Positions 50,509 to 62,817 of a stretch of 64,000 bases of DNA are shown one piece after another. Origin of the DNA: Magnaporthiopsis rhizophila (lineage: Eukaryota > Ascomycota > Sordariomycetes > Magnaporthales > Magnaporthaceae). The notes beneath the pieces were generated by a model. That model did no database searches. It saw nothing but the letters and a program-made list of their open reading frames with translations, and was not told the DNA's origin. Location: positions 1 to 64,000 of the forward strand of contig PYSS01000090.1 in NCBI GenBank assembly GCA_003049465.1, given 5' to 3'. A program made the translations under genes and the position numbers. The first letter of the stretch is position 1, and each line of letters begins with the position of its first letter.

Positions 50509-51735
50509 GACTGTGTTGGGTCGCTGGGAATGCCCGCGTACTGTATAGGCAGTGAGTGAGGCTGGTGTCGTCTCAGACATGCACGGGTCTTGGGGCATCT
50601 GTACACGGTCCCAATTCTGGGGATTTGACGGCAATCGGATCGACGGAAGCGGGCGGGCAAGTTTAGTTAGACCGGCCACAAGCAGGGTCTGAAAAGGCTT
50701 TACGCACAGACTGTGCATTTCTCGTATCCGCGCTGACGTCACGCGCCTTCCTTGTCTCGATCAGATTGTTCCTGCCCAGAAGCCAAAAGACAATCGTACG
50801 ACAGGTTCCAGCTACCGCCAGCTTGGCGCTGCGGTGGACTTCGTATTGGGCTTTCAGAACGCTGCAGCTGAGCAACCAAGAACCGCGTCATGCTTTCAAT
50901 GTTCTCCTCGTGCTTTGCTCTCAACGATGCCAAACCACAGCCGCCCAGTGCTGAACCTTCAAGTCATCTCTCGTTGGGAACGGCGCGAATTTGCCCGACG
51001 GTTGCCCAATATGGAAGATTCCCCTCGGTTCAACTTGGCTAAATTGCGCCTCGTGTCAGCGCGGGGGAGGGGGACGTCGAAGTCAGCCCGATCTCGTATT
51101 GTACCTGGAGGACGACGGCGCATGGTCTTCTCTGGTCGGTCGAGCCCGTGTATGTAGCCAACCACGCGCGCGCGGAGACCGAGGCCTGGCGTCCTGCTGG
51201 AGGACTGACGGTGAGCGCGCCAATCGCGGGTTGCCTTGCTGAAGCCATCGCGGGTTGAAGTGTGGCGTTAGGGGCTCAGGGGCTGCATAACAGCACCGCC
51301 GCGACCCCATCAATGACATGACACGCGGCTGTGGGACACGAGGGAGATTGACTGCCGAATCAGGGAAAACCTTCACTCTAACAGCCTTTAGACACAGGGC
51401 TGGCGGTGTCCCCTATGTTCCGGTGCTGCAACGTTGTGTCTTTCTATTCTTGGAGGACGTCACATTGACAGGTTGCGGTCATGACATTTCCCGCATTTTC
51501 TGGAACCGCATTCCAATTCCCCCATATTACGGGTTTTCTTGGCATCTCCACGGCCCCCCATGATGCCCTCGGTATATAAACTCCCCGTGCATCTCCTCGT
51601 TGCATCTCTTCCGATTCTTGTTGCTAGCCACCGCGCGAACCACTCTCGTTCACACACAAGTCCCTAGACAAGACCATTTGTCCTCTCTCTCACACACACT
51701 CTCGCTCAAGCCCACCAATTCACCAAAAAAACAAG
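50509..51735. other. Intergenic region before the small secreted protein gene
   Basis: No gene recognised. The last 165 bp contain a TATA box and a CT/CA-rich leader before the ATG at 51736. Confidence 0.5.
51573..51580 (+). promoter_or_regulatory. TATA box of the small secreted protein gene
   Basis: A perfect TATATAAA lies 156 bp upstream of the ATG at 51736. With transcription starting about 30 bp downstream, the 5' leader would be some 125 bp, ending in CT-rich and ACAC-rich sequence and AAAAAACAAGATG. Strong TATA boxes are typical of highly inducible fungal genes. Confidence 0.7.
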
Positions 51736-52149
51736 ATGAAGCTCCTCAGCACCATCCTCCTGGCCGGCACCGTCTCGGCTGTGAGCTCCGGCCACATTCT
51801 GGCCAAGCGTTGCTCGCCCATGCCGGACCCGAACGTCAAGAACGGCTACTTCCCGCCGGCCCCCTGCTGGCACACCTTCACCCCGGACTGCAAGAACCAC
51901 ATCGCCCCGAGTACTGAGCAGTATGTCAGCGCGGCCCGCCACACCGCCGTCATCATGGGCGTGTCCGACTACTGCTTCAAGGACATCGAGGAGGAGCAGG
52001 CCCGCGAGGCCGATGGCCGTGCCACGTGGGGCTGGACCAAGAAACACGGCAAGCTGACTCGCGTCCCCAACACCAACATCCTCGTCATCACCGAGATGCC
52101 CGACGACGCCGTCAAGGCCTACCAGGCCATGGCTGCTCCCCAGTCTTAG
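51736..52149 (+). CDS. Small secreted cysteine protein, effector-like
   Basis: Single exon, 137 aa. Signal peptide residues 1 to about 19 (LLSTILLAGTVSAVSSG), then a Lys-Arg pair at 24-25, directly before Cys26, that would suit Kex2-type processing. Mature Cys residues are only four, at 26, 44, 52 and 80, in the contexts KRCSPMPDP, PAPCWHT, PDCKNH and DYCFKD. The C-terminal half has an acidic helix (EEEQAREADG) and ends in an Ala-rich helix (AVKAYQAMAAPQS). No known domain is seen. Size, signal peptide, processing site and the strong TATA box fit a candidate effector or other secreted small protein; function is inference. Codon bias is high, suggesting strong expression. Confidence 0.8.
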   Translation: MKLLSTILLAGTVSAVSSGHILAKRCSPMPDPNVKNGYFPPAPCWHTFTPDCKNHIAPSTEQYVSAARHTAVIMGVSDYCFKDIEEEQAREADGRATWGWTKKHGKLTRVPNTNILVITEMPDDAVKAYQAMAAPQS

Positions 52150-53753
52150 AGGGTTTTTTTTGGGTTTGTTGAGGTCTGCGAGAAGAGAACTGGCATGGTT
52201 ACTTGCTATGCTTGAAAATTTCGACAGGCAAGGTTAACGATGGTGGGTTGGTTAATCTACGTGGTTGACAGCTTCCACTTCTCTGGCGCGTATTTTATGA
52301 ATAATAAAGCCACTCGTTTGACACACCGCCGGCTACCTATCCCTGGCTCCGGAGCTCATGGCTGAAGAGGCTCCGATGGTGGCAGGATCCATCTACGTGA
52401 TGTCGACGGACGAAGACCTCCGCGAGGCCAGGCTCTATGACCAACAAGACGGCAAGCACTTTGTTGTCTTCGATTTAATCCCCGGCTGGTAACCTCCGAG
52501 GTGTCCATGGCCGCAACACCGGGCATGCTCGACTTACGCGGAACTGCCGGTGAGGCCCTGCAGTACCACCCACCTGGAGGGCGGCAGACCCGGGAGGTGG
52601 GGGCAGCTCGCTGCAAGGAAAATGTCAACACGGTGGAGCAGGCGGTGTGGTGGTGTGCCAGGATATTCTCCGTGGATGTGGGTAAAGCTCAAGCTCAACG
52701 GCTGATGGAGTGCTGGTTAGTGACGGATCCCAGTCTGTTGCGGTTGTACGGAGGTTTGTGTAATTATTTGAAGACGAAGCTTTACGGCCAGTGTTGAAGA
52801 GACGAACCTAGGGGCTATCTATTGAATGCAGGCGCGGACGTGGCGGTAGAAAGAGTGTGATACAGACAAATTATTTGCAAACACGTCCATTACCACCACG
52901 AATAAGAACATCTTTTTAGCTTGCGGATCGGGCGAACTTGATGTAATCCCTTCCAGGATTAAAAAGGTTAGATTTAGGCGAGCTCACAGTCCTATCTTCC
53001 AAGGAGAAAACGTATTCCGGTAGGAGATGTGTTCGGATGAAAAGCGGGAATACTAACCCTTATGACCGTGGAAGGGTGTACTGTCGTCTGAACCGCGTCA
53101 GAAATTTTTCACGTTTATAATTGGATCCTAGAAATGTGTATGGAAACGGGTCCTCCCTTTTGCTGACATCCACCATACCTTACCCATCACCATCTATCCC
53201 GCTGCAATGCTAGAGCGACGCAGTTGCCTTTCCAGCTTGGAGCCCCGGGCTGTGTACGGCATGCGCAAGGTCCTTCGGGGCCTTTGTGCGGTGACATTAT
53301 TTACCATATCTTGTTGCGACAGCCGCTCAAACGCTCCCACCTGCTCCCCGAATTTGCTACAAATACGGCCGGGCACTGTCGCTTTGGTCCTACTTGCAAT
53401 GCAAACTTCCAGCGCTTCCAGCGTCCGGCCTGCGCGCCGTGACGCCCGGGAAAGACACGCTCACATATTACTACCACCCGGACAAAGTCCCCGTCGGCAG
53501 TGATCCTAGTAGCTGGATCACCCGCTGGCGAGCCGTGGAGGGGTTCATAAACGCCCTCACCGCCGAGAAACAGGTGGCAGTGGGAGCGAGGGCGACTCAA
53601 GATAGTTGCGGCACGTTGGGAAGCTCATCTAGCAAACGGAGTAGCAGACTGTCTATTAATATTATCTAACAAATCTAACAACCTGAGGGGGTATCAATTT
53701 GGAAATTCAGGAATGAAACATAAACTGTCACAACACATGTGCTCCGGCCCAGC
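52150..53753. other. Intergenic region, no gene recognised
   Basis: The part 52830-53170 is relatively AT-rich. Broken open frames at about 53207-53669 cover all three plus frames and include a readable segment (DTLTYYYHPDKVPVGSD), but I recognise no family. A decayed gene is possible. Confidence 0.4.
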
Positions 53754-55584
53754 TCATATCGGCGTAAAGGGGTCAACCGGCTTGATATGAGGCAGGGTCA
53801 GGGAATCCGAGTCCATGGACTTCCTTATAGAACTGCCCATGGAGCTCCTATTAGGGAGGTTCGTTGTCATGATGGGCGGAACCCCTTTTGCGTCCCATCC
53901 GCCCGTCTGCTTCTCCAGGTGCGTTGCGGCCGGCTTTGCCAGAGAATCCGCTGAGGCCCGCCTTTCGATCATGTCGATCTTCTCCTGAAGCTTCTCCTCG
54001 TCAATTGCGGCGCGCGCTCTGTGTGCCCTGATTATAATTCAAAGAAGTCATGGTTAGCAAAAAGATGTCGCTCAGGAGCAGATGGGGCTTCCGATGTGAC
54101 TTACTCTTCGCGCTTGAGATAGATGTTGAGCACCCAGACGGCCGCAATCAGGGCGAGCGCGCAGGCAAGGACAAATGCGTATCCCCTGGGGAACCTCGGG
54201 CCCTCAACGGTCGGGAAGGTCATCAGAGGGGTCGCGGCGGTTGTGAGCTGAGCGATGATGGTGACCATGATGAGCGTGAAGGAGCGCTCCTCGGGCGAAT
54301 CCCGCAGCAGCGTGTTGACCCAACCGCCCAGCACGCCCGCGATGGCGCTGGACCAGCCCTGGGTCGAAAAGGCATACCACAAAGCCCCTTCTGGCACAAA
54401 CCAGATGACCAGGATGATGAGGCCGGACGCGTTGAGGAGCGCCGTGATGGTGATGGTCAACGGAGGACCCAGGTACAGGTCCGACGCAAAGCTGGCCGCC
54501 AACGTATAAGCGATACCCAGGCCTGGCGCGATGGAACCCAGCTGGTTGATCTGGGCGGCGTTGAACCGCCCGTTGCCCAGGCTCTTGATCCAAATCAGAT
54601 AGCCACCCGTCCCCTTGTGGATGCCGGCGTTCCAGAAGAGGACGTTGACGAGGACGAGGGCCCAGAAGCGCGGGTTGCGGAGGATCTTGGGCAGGCTGGC
54701 CAGGTGGAATTTTCCCTGGATGCGGTGACCGTCGCGTTCGAGCCGCGCCTTTCCGATCCTGATCTCTTCCTCGCTCAGGATCCAACGGTTGGGCTTGGCG
54801 GCGGTGCCCGGGAGCAGAAAGAAGCCCATGAAGGCGACGGGGAAGGTCATGAGGCCACTGATGATGTAGTTCCAGCGCCAACCCGAAATCTCGAGATAGC
54901 CTTCGAGATTCTTGGACGCCATGGATGCGAGAAGGCCGGCCGCCAAGTTGCCGACATTTACACCCGTGGAGGAGATTCCGCCTCGACGCGCCAACTCGTT
55001 TCCACGATACCATGAACCTGGAGGCATGAATGCGTGTGTGGTCAGCGTGGCAGTCCACTGGCGGTTGTGTTTTCGATGAAGGGGAGAAAAAGGAAAAGCT
55101 TACCAAGAATGAAGCTCATGGCTGGGTAAAAGGGCGACTCAAAAAAGCCGATGAGAAATCGGTAGGCGGCTAGTTCGCCGAAGGAGTTGGCACGGCATTG
55201 GCAGAGCGTAAATAGAGCACGCATGATATCCATGCAAGTAATGGACCAATGCATGGGGAGAGAGGTGAAGAAATAAATAAAAGGAATCATGCCCACAACG
55301 GCACCAACGGTGTAAAAAGTCTGTATCTGAACGAGTTGGTTGCCGAAAAAACCAAGGCCTTCTTTCATGCCGGCGACGTAGGCATTGTTGAGGTTGGCGC
55401 CATCGATGGCCTTGATGCCGTATGACAAGAAAACGTAGGGGATCAGGATCAGGTCCATCTTGGCGATGAAGCGGCGCTCGTCGGGTGTATCGTCCGGCGA
55501 ATACCACCCGATCTTCGGCTTTGGGGCCTTGGCCTCAGTCGTGGCGGTGGGACCCGTCATCTTTTTAGAGTTGGAGGAAGACAT
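53754..55584 (-). CDS. MFS transporter, ACS family (pantothenate/allantoate type)
   Basis: Exons 55584-55104, 55017-54105 and 54027-53754, with introns of 86 and 77 bp, give 555 aa. A Lys/Thr-rich N-tail leads to DTPDERRFIAKMDLILIPYVFLSYGIKAID, the family's helix-1 entry (shown in two parts: DERRFIAKMD and YGIKAIDGANLNNAYVAGM). Other helices contain AAYRFLIGFFESPFYPAMSF, SWYRGNELARRGG and GGYLIWIKSLGNG. A tail of about 90 residues after LNIYLKREE is soluble. The sequence is closer to Seo1/Liz1-like members than to the Dal5-like gene at 31796. Substrate is likely a vitamin, amide or peptide-like anion; not assigned further. Confidence 0.87.
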
Positions 55585-58134
55585 GTTTTCTGGTCATACT
55601 AGGGAAATGGGCTGAAGAAGCAGTACAGAGGAGAAACAAGAGACGATGGCGGGACGGGGTATTTAGACATAGTCGAGCCCAGAGACAAGGAAACGATAAA
55701 AAGAGAATAAACAAGGGTCCCGCGAGATTGACACCAGGTCAAGATTCCGTATCAAGGCCAAACTAAGCCGCATAGGGATGAACGGCGGTAGCCCTGTGGA
55801 TAGTGATCTCCGTGCCGCAAGAGGCATGTTAATGGGTCTTAAGAGGCGATGATCCCAAGGTGCTGTCTGGGTATATCGACAATGTTGGAAAATCACGTTT
55901 ATTTGGGGCTAGGCATAATGCTATCAAACAAAGCGATGGCAAGAATAGCAAACATAAGGCATAAATCGGGATAATGATGCCTGTAAGCTGTGGAGTCACC
56001 AGGCCTGGCCCCAGACAGATCCCAGGGACGCCAGATTATAACCAAGGTATCCCTTATGAGGCTCATTGCGATCGATCATCGGTACCCAGCAACGTCCCAG
56101 GGAGTCTCAAGTTTCAGATTTCATTTTGGGAATTTGACAGAGGTTCTCGGCTTGGCCAAACACGCAGCCAAGAATACCTGGCACTTACCTAGATTGCATG
56201 CACTCCTTCGAAACATGTGTTCTGTGGTTGCGCCCCTCGACCGCGTTCTCCCGGAGCCAAGCAAGAACTGTCGTAACCCTCGGGGCTGCGCAATCTCTCG
56301 GTCGACAAGGCCGAGTGCTACCTATATGATCGCCAACTGCGCCGAGCCAGTTCGGCAGCCGGCCGCAGGCTCGTCGGCCACACGTTTCTATCATCACACC
56401 GGCGGGGACGACGAGAATCAAATAGACTGCCCATTGGCGTCACCGTCGAACCTAAGAGGCGGCCCGACAACTTAGCGGCATACGGGCCGACGGGTAGACA
56501 GGGGTGTGGCAGTCTACCCGGGGAAAGATGCTTAGGTCGGTAGTGGGCGGGAGTCGCGCAGGGTGACCTGGGTAGAGAAAGTCGCGGCCTGCAAACAAAC
56601 CCCAGTCCCAGTCACGGACTCCCTCGATGTTAGGCAGCTGGAGCTCGCCGGCAGCGAACAAAATAGGGTAGTCGACCGCTGACTAGCAGGCACAAGAGCC
56701 AAACGACTCACATGATCTCTTCCTGCTCGTTTGCCGTGGTGAGACACGCCAAACTCGAGTCGACCCCACCCCAACCACGGCACTCGGTCAGGAGCCGGGA
56801 CGCATAAGCCGCACCTAAACCCGACCCCTTGTTCGAAGCAGGCCAAGCGTGGGCCAGTCATGACATTGGCAGTTTCGTCCCAACGCGCCCTGGGCCATGT
56901 CAGTGCTTATTCCAGATCGTTGGGAAGGATGATGGCTGGAGCGGGCGCTCAGGGGGATGGATCGCATCTGTCGGCGCTGGGCGAAAAAACAGGCAGGCAC
57001 CACCGAGGGCTTCCAGAAGCAAAGCCCTCCGGAAGGAACTTGAGACGAGATATGCAGTCACATGAGGCTTGGCAGCGATCAACGCCCACAGGCTTACATA
57101 AAATAGCAGCATCATCGGCGACATGCATCTTCACCCCGCTCCCCTTTTTTCTTCAATCCATGATGTGCAAATAAACTAGGTAAACCCCAGGCAGCTCGCC
57201 AAAACAGCCTCATAAACGGCCAGCCTGCACGTCGGTATCAGACACCGGTAAACAGTCACGGCTTGTCCGTAGGCACATAGTAACGCCGCGAGGCATTCCG
57301 TCTCAATCCCGGCCATACAGCACGATGGCTCTCTTTCGCCCACAGCACGACAAACCGCAGGGAGGCAACGAGGATCGAATCTGGTGCGCACCTTGTTAAT
57401 ACTCTCACACTCCTGCCCCAACAACGTCCTCTTGCGCGCGCCGAACCCCCTCCCGGTTCTATTGATAGTCGGACCAGAGAATCGCCACCAGTGGACGAGG
57501 ATCCTGCCTGCGTCGGGCAGCGGCTGTGGTAGGAACGCCACGCCACCAAGTCAACTTCGGGCACATAGCACGGGCCGCTACAAAAAAAAAGACGAGAAAT
57601 AAGAAACGAGAAAAAAGATAATGACCAAAATAGAGTTCATCATGCGTCAGAAGACGGCCGAGGTGGTGGGCTGAGAGGAGAGAAAACGTGAGGTGAGATA
57701 CGGCATTTCCCATTTAGGTGACACTCTTCTCTACGGGCCCCAATATGGAGCGGTGATGAAATGATTTCTAGGCAAAATAGAAGGAGCAAGACATTGACAG
57801 CTCCGGCAACCTCAGGGGCCCAGGCCAAATTTGCGGAAGGCCACAGAGTGCCACCTACCTTTCTTGACTGGATCTGTATACGAACTCAGCTCGAGGTCAC
57901 ATCAAATCGCTACTTCCTGGTAGTTGCTGAATCGCATCCTAGCAGTGCAAATACCAGGCCTTTCAGAACAGGCGTCCTCGTTTCTTGCCGCGCTCTCCTG
58001 GAATCGAGCTTTGTTTTGACTCCAACAGACATTCCACGTATGCTCAGCCTCTAAACAGCCTGTCAAATAATAGACCTCTTAACCGAGCCGACAATATCGC
58101 ATCCACCCATTGATTCCCCTGAATACCGCCCATC
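55585..58134. other. Intergenic region, no gene recognised
   Basis: The left part is the promoter of the minus-strand transporter. Several ORFs around 56000-57600 read as chance on both strands. No RNA gene is recognised. Confidence 0.45.
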
Positions 58135-59018
58135 ATGTCGCCTGCAGAGAAGGGTCGCAAATCGGAGCCTAAGAGCACGAGGATCGGAGCACACGAAACA
58201 TTTTATGAGCATTGCTTCCGAGCTGCTGCGACAGAGGCGGCCTTCACCGACGGGATATGCCATCGCCACGTCAACGAAGGGCCGCTCTGTTGGGAATGTG
58301 TTGCCATGGGCCACACGGAGTGCCCGGAGCTGTAAGAAGCCGTGGTGGCACACTACCTAGGTACCTACCACCCTCGCAATTGTCGGCTCAAGCCCACTGA
58401 CCGTGCCACCGTCGGCCGATGCGGTGCAGGCCCGGTTGGCTTGGCCAGCTGTCCGAGCGGCTCTCCGATGCGCACTGGAAGCTGTGGAAGTTCCTCGTTG
58501 AAGACCAAATAGCCGAGAGCTCCAACCCGCGCGGGTTGCTGGCGGACCGCAAAGAGGTTGGTGATGCGCCGCCCCGCTGTCTGCGCGAGTCCAGTTTGTC
58601 GGCATCTAATGCGCCGTCGGCTACACAGGAACTTCTCATAACCAAGGCCGCATGCCGCGAGGCCCTCGCCAAGCTCGGGCCGGCTCCTGGTCAAGATCCA
58701 GACAAGACCCCCAAGCCCTTCACCACTACTCCTCCCGTCGGCCGAGACAAGATCGGCCAGAAGAGAGCGGACACGGTCGCGTCCATCCACGAGGCCCCGA
58801 GGACAAGTTTCCACGCTGAGCGCTGCGATGTCGTGAAGGCCAGGAGAGCATCCAGCTTCGTGACGTCGGACCTGATTGCTGGGGCCAGTTCGCCTGAACT
58901 CAGCCGTCTCCCAAAAAGGTCCGCCGCCAAGGGGATGGAGACCAGAGTGGAGGAGTTGGAGAAGCGCGTGGCCCTTCTCGAAGACCGATCGAAGCTCAGA
59001 GCGCCGATCAAGGGTTGA
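58135..59018 (+). CDS. Small Cys/His-rich plus coiled-coil protein
   Basis: Exons 58135-58331 and 58430-59018 join across a 98-bp intron (donor GTAAGA, CTGAC branch, acceptor GTGCAG), and the split codon reads Leu, giving 261 aa. The N-terminus has Cys27, Cys42, Cys52, Cys55, His60 and Cys63 in HCFRAAATEA, GICHRHV and CWECVAMGHTEC, reminiscent of zinc-binding or CxxC...GHxxC fungal modules. After the border comes WLGQLSERLSDAHWKLWKF, a helix, then low complexity, and a C-terminal heptad-like coil (MEEL-type: TRVEELEKRVALLEDRSKL). I recognise no named family. The two frames join perfectly, which supports a real gene; a function in nucleic-acid or protein binding is only a guess. Confidence 0.55.
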
Positions 59019-59895
59019 CGGCGCTGATTGGGGAGCGCGAGGTGAAGGTGGCGGCTGAACATATCACTTTTCCCGTGTAGCTCACAGTGCTGTCAATGCT
59101 GATTGATTCGCGCATACGCACCGCTGCATCCACTGTATCGGAGGGACAACAGCAGCAAGCAAAGAGGGTACGGTAGGTCGAAAGTTGGTAGATAATAAAT
59201 CAGAACGGGTGCCCGTCGTAGTTATACCATTCTCGTGTAGCCAAGCCCGAGAGCTCCATCAATGGCACCTTGGCAACCTAATGCGCATATCCGTTATCGC
59301 ATGGTGGCGGTGCTGATGACTAACGGCGGATGGCCGCATGGGCCGCTAGCGTTTCGACCATCGCCAGGCCGCTGTCGTCAGCGAGCAGTGCTCCAGTGGC
59401 AACCATTGGATTGCAGCCGAAACGCGCATCGTCTCCTTTTTGCGTGCATGCTTGGGCACCCCCCGCGCCATCTCGGACACTTTCCTCGAAACGAGCTTGT
59501 CCACGATGATATCTGGCTAGAGCGCCTTGTCCTTTTTTTTTTTTTTTTTGTTCTTGTTCAGCCTCGCGAATCCCACGGCTGTCCCTCCAGCGGCTGGCGG
59601 CTTGAGGACAACCCGTCCTGTCCTAATTGGCCTCGTGGCCCCTTGCACGCTTCGGCCGCCGCGGCCACGACCTTCTTTTGAATGATCTTGACCTGCCGCG
59701 AGAAGACGCTGTCGACAACACCCTCATATAACTGCCGTGTCACTTTCCCGCTCCTCAATCCTTGGTCCGCCACCGTCCCATCCATCCCCATCGTGCACTC
59801 GACTGGTCGACCCTACACGTCGGACGGACAGGATCTCGGGGAATCCATGACGCCGCCGAGTCCCGCTCCAGCTCCACGCTTGCTTCCATACCATA
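59019..59895. other. Intergenic region, promoter of the Tre1-like gene
   Basis: No gene recognised. A poly-T run occurs at 59531-59549. The leader of the gene starting at 59896 lies at the right end. Confidence 0.45.
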
Positions 59896-62755
59896 ATGCC
59901 GTCCCACGCGAACCATAGGTACGATGCCGTGCCGCCGATACCGACGTACGACGAGGCAATAGCCGCCGATCCCGCCGCCTCACCATCCGAGTTCGAGTCC
60001 CGATCCCTCCTGAACAGACACCAGCGCAGCAGCTCAACGGCAACCGACCCCGATGCCGGCGCTTCCTCCCCCGTGCGGTCGCGCCGCCACAACCACAGCG
60101 GCTACCGCGCCCCAACGGTAGAAACAGACGATGAGGACAGCCTGTGGAGCTCAGACTCGGACGGTGAGGCCGCGCACGTGCGGCGGGAGATGCAGGAGCT
60201 GGAGATGGGCGACGATGACGACGCGCTGCGCCGCGGCCGCCCGTCCATCTTCGGCAAGCGCATCGGCTTCTCGCTGCCACAATGGCGGTGGAAGTGGTCG
60301 TGGCAGCTGCCCCGGATGCGCATACGGTTGCCCAACGCGGCGGAATCGAGCTCGGCGGCCGGCCCCAGCTCGCCGGACGACAGCGGCGGCGGCGGCGGCG
60401 CGGCGTCGACGACCGAGGATGAGACCGCTGAGCAGCCGGCGCCACCGCGGTGGTGGTCCCACCTGCCCGCGTTCGACGCCACGGCCGCGTGCATCCTGTT
60501 CGGCCGTCTGATGGCTATCTTCCTAGTCGTGGGGTTCCTGTGGTTTATCTTCATGAGCGACACCATGAGGGGAATGCGGCGCGAACCCTTCGACCCGGAG
60601 CGAGTCCGCATGCACCTCCAGGCCAACGTGAACGCGCAGAGGATCCGCGAGCACCTGAAACACTTCACGAGCTATGCGCACCTCGCCGGCAGCGAGGGCG
60701 ACTATGCGCTCGCGACCGACATCAAGAAGATGTTCGAGAAGTACGGCCTCGAGGACGTGGACGTGGACGATTACATCGCATACATCAACTACCCCAAGGA
60801 TGGCGGCCGAGCGGTCGAGGTCGTCGGCGGCGACGGCAAGGTCGAGTGGGCAGCAAAGATCGAGGAGGAGGAGACGGGCCGCGAGACGACAGGCCGACAG
60901 ACGTATGCGTTCCATGCGCACTCCAAGGCGGGAGACGTCAAGGGCCCCCTGATATACGCAAACTATGGCACCAGGGACGACTTCAAGAGGTTACAGGACA
61001 GTGGAATCGACACCAAGGGGGCTATTGCGCTCGTCAGGCAGTACGGACCTCAGGAGGATGTGGGCCTCAAGGTCAAGGCGGCAGAGCTGGCAGGTTTTGT
61101 AGGGTGCATAGTCTACAGCGATCCGGCCGACGACGGCTTCCGCCTCGGGAAGCCCATGCCCGACGGCAGGTACATGCCGGAAGACGGTGTCCAGCGCGGC
61201 GCCGTCTCGCTCTCCAGCTGGCTCATGGGCGATCCCCTGACGCCCGGTTGGGAGAGCACCAAGAACAGACCGACCCGCCTGGAGCCCCACCAGTCGCACG
61301 GCCTGGTCAAGATCCCCAGCCTACCGTTGGCGTGGCGCGATGCGAAGGAGCTTCTGCGGAGGCTCAAGGGCCACGGCCAGAAGGCTCCTCAGGAGTGGGT
61401 TGGCGGGGTTCCCGAGGTGGACGAGTGGTGGATCGGAGATAAATCCTCGCCCGTCGTGCACCTGAAGAACGAGCAGGACGAGGTGGTCAAGAAAGAGATG
61501 TGGAACGTGTACGGACGGGTCGTCGGCTACGAGCAGAAGACCAAGTCCATCGTGATCGGCAACCGGCGCGACTCCCTGGCGTTCGGCGCCACCAGCCCGA
61601 ACTCGGGAACGGCCATCATGATGGAGGTAGCGCACATTTTCGGAAACCTGCGATCCGCAGGCTGGATCCCGTCGCGCACCATCGAGTTCATGAGCTGGGA
61701 CGGTGGCGCGTACAACTCGATGGGCTCTAGCGAGTTCGTCGAGAAGAACATCGAGGCCGTGCGCGACAACGCCATGGCATACATCAACCTGGACGAGGCC
61801 GTGACGGGCGACACGTTCCGGGCCTCGGGCTCGCCCGTGTTCCAACGACTGCTCCTGCAGGTCATGCACCGCGTCGGCGACAGCAACCAGAACGCGACGC
61901 TGCGCGAGCTCTGGGACCGGCGCGGTGCCAAGCTCGAGGGCCTCGGGTCCGTGTCCGACTACAATGCGTTCCAGCACATGGCGGGGACGTCGTCGCTCGA
62001 CATCGGCTTCGGCGGCTCCTCGCGCGAGGCCGGCCGGCACCCCCGGGACTCGAGCTACGACAGCTTCGACTGGATGGACCGCTTCGGCGACCCGGACTTT
62101 GGCTACCACAAGCTCCTGGGCCAGGTGGTGGCCCTGCTCCTGGTGGAGCTGGCGGACCGGCCGATCCTTCCCTTCGACATGGAGGCGTTTGCAAAGTCCA
62201 TCACGTCCTGGGCAGACGAGTTCATCGCCTGGGCCGAAGGCAAAGGGGCGCGCAAGCCCCACGACGGGCACGCGCCGCTCGACCCGATGCGCATCCGCGA
62301 CGCCGCAAACGCAGTAGCCGCGGGAGCGCGCAAGTTTGCGCAGTGGGAGATGGCCTGGGAGAACACGGTGCTCGCATCGGGCTCTTACGAGACGCTCATG
62401 CTCGGCCGCCAGCGCACAGAGTACAACTCGCGTCTGGCCATGCTCGACACGAACCTGCTGGATATGGACGACACGGGCGGGGTATGTCTGTTTGCTTATT
62501 CTCTGTGAAATTCCTTGTCCCTCACCTTTCCAAATTCTTTGTTCTGACAGTATCTCTTTTTTTGTCCAGGTTCCAAATCGAACCCAGTTCAAACACGTCG
62601 TCTACGGACCCAAACTATGGGTCAGTCACGAGCCGGGATACTTCCCGGCAGTCCGCGACGCCATTGAGGCCGGCGACTGGCCCTTGGCGAACCAGATGAT
62701 GGACAAGGCCGTGAACATTATGAAAAAGGCCGCCGGGAGTCTGATGACGCGGTGA
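59896..62755 (+). CDS. Tre1/transferrin-receptor-like protein, catalytically dead M28 fold
   Basis: Exons 59896-62481 and 62570-62755 flank an 88-bp intron (GTATGT donor, TCCAG acceptor), giving 923 aa. Type II membrane layout: an N-terminal cytosolic tail of about 195 residues, a membrane helix near residues 203-222 (FGRLMAIFLVVGFLWFIF), then a PA insert (residues about 350-470), an M28 peptidase-like domain and a dimerisation helix bundle. Against human glutamate carboxypeptidase II the zinc ligands are replaced: His377 by Arg557, Asp387 by Ser567, Glu424/Glu425 by Gly604/Ala605, and His553 by Asp718; only the Asp453 equivalent, Asp633, remains. It is thus probably not a peptidase but resembles yeast Tre1/Tre2, adaptors that bring cargo to the ubiquitin ligase Rsp5. 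The tail carries VPPIPTYDEA at 12-21, a PY-like site. The substrate is unknown. Confidence 0.87.
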
Positions 62756-62786
62756 CATGGCCGGAATATTTTGCATTCTACTTTCT

Positions 62787-62788
<2 letters not shown>

Positions 62789-62817
<29 letters not shown>

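Noticed and set aside
53207..53669. Overlapping plus frames with a readable segment
   Set aside because: No frame gives a full protein and no family is recognised; at most a decayed gene.
61321..62592. 423-codon minus-strand frame
   Set aside because: Antisense of the Tre1-like gene; no start context or family.
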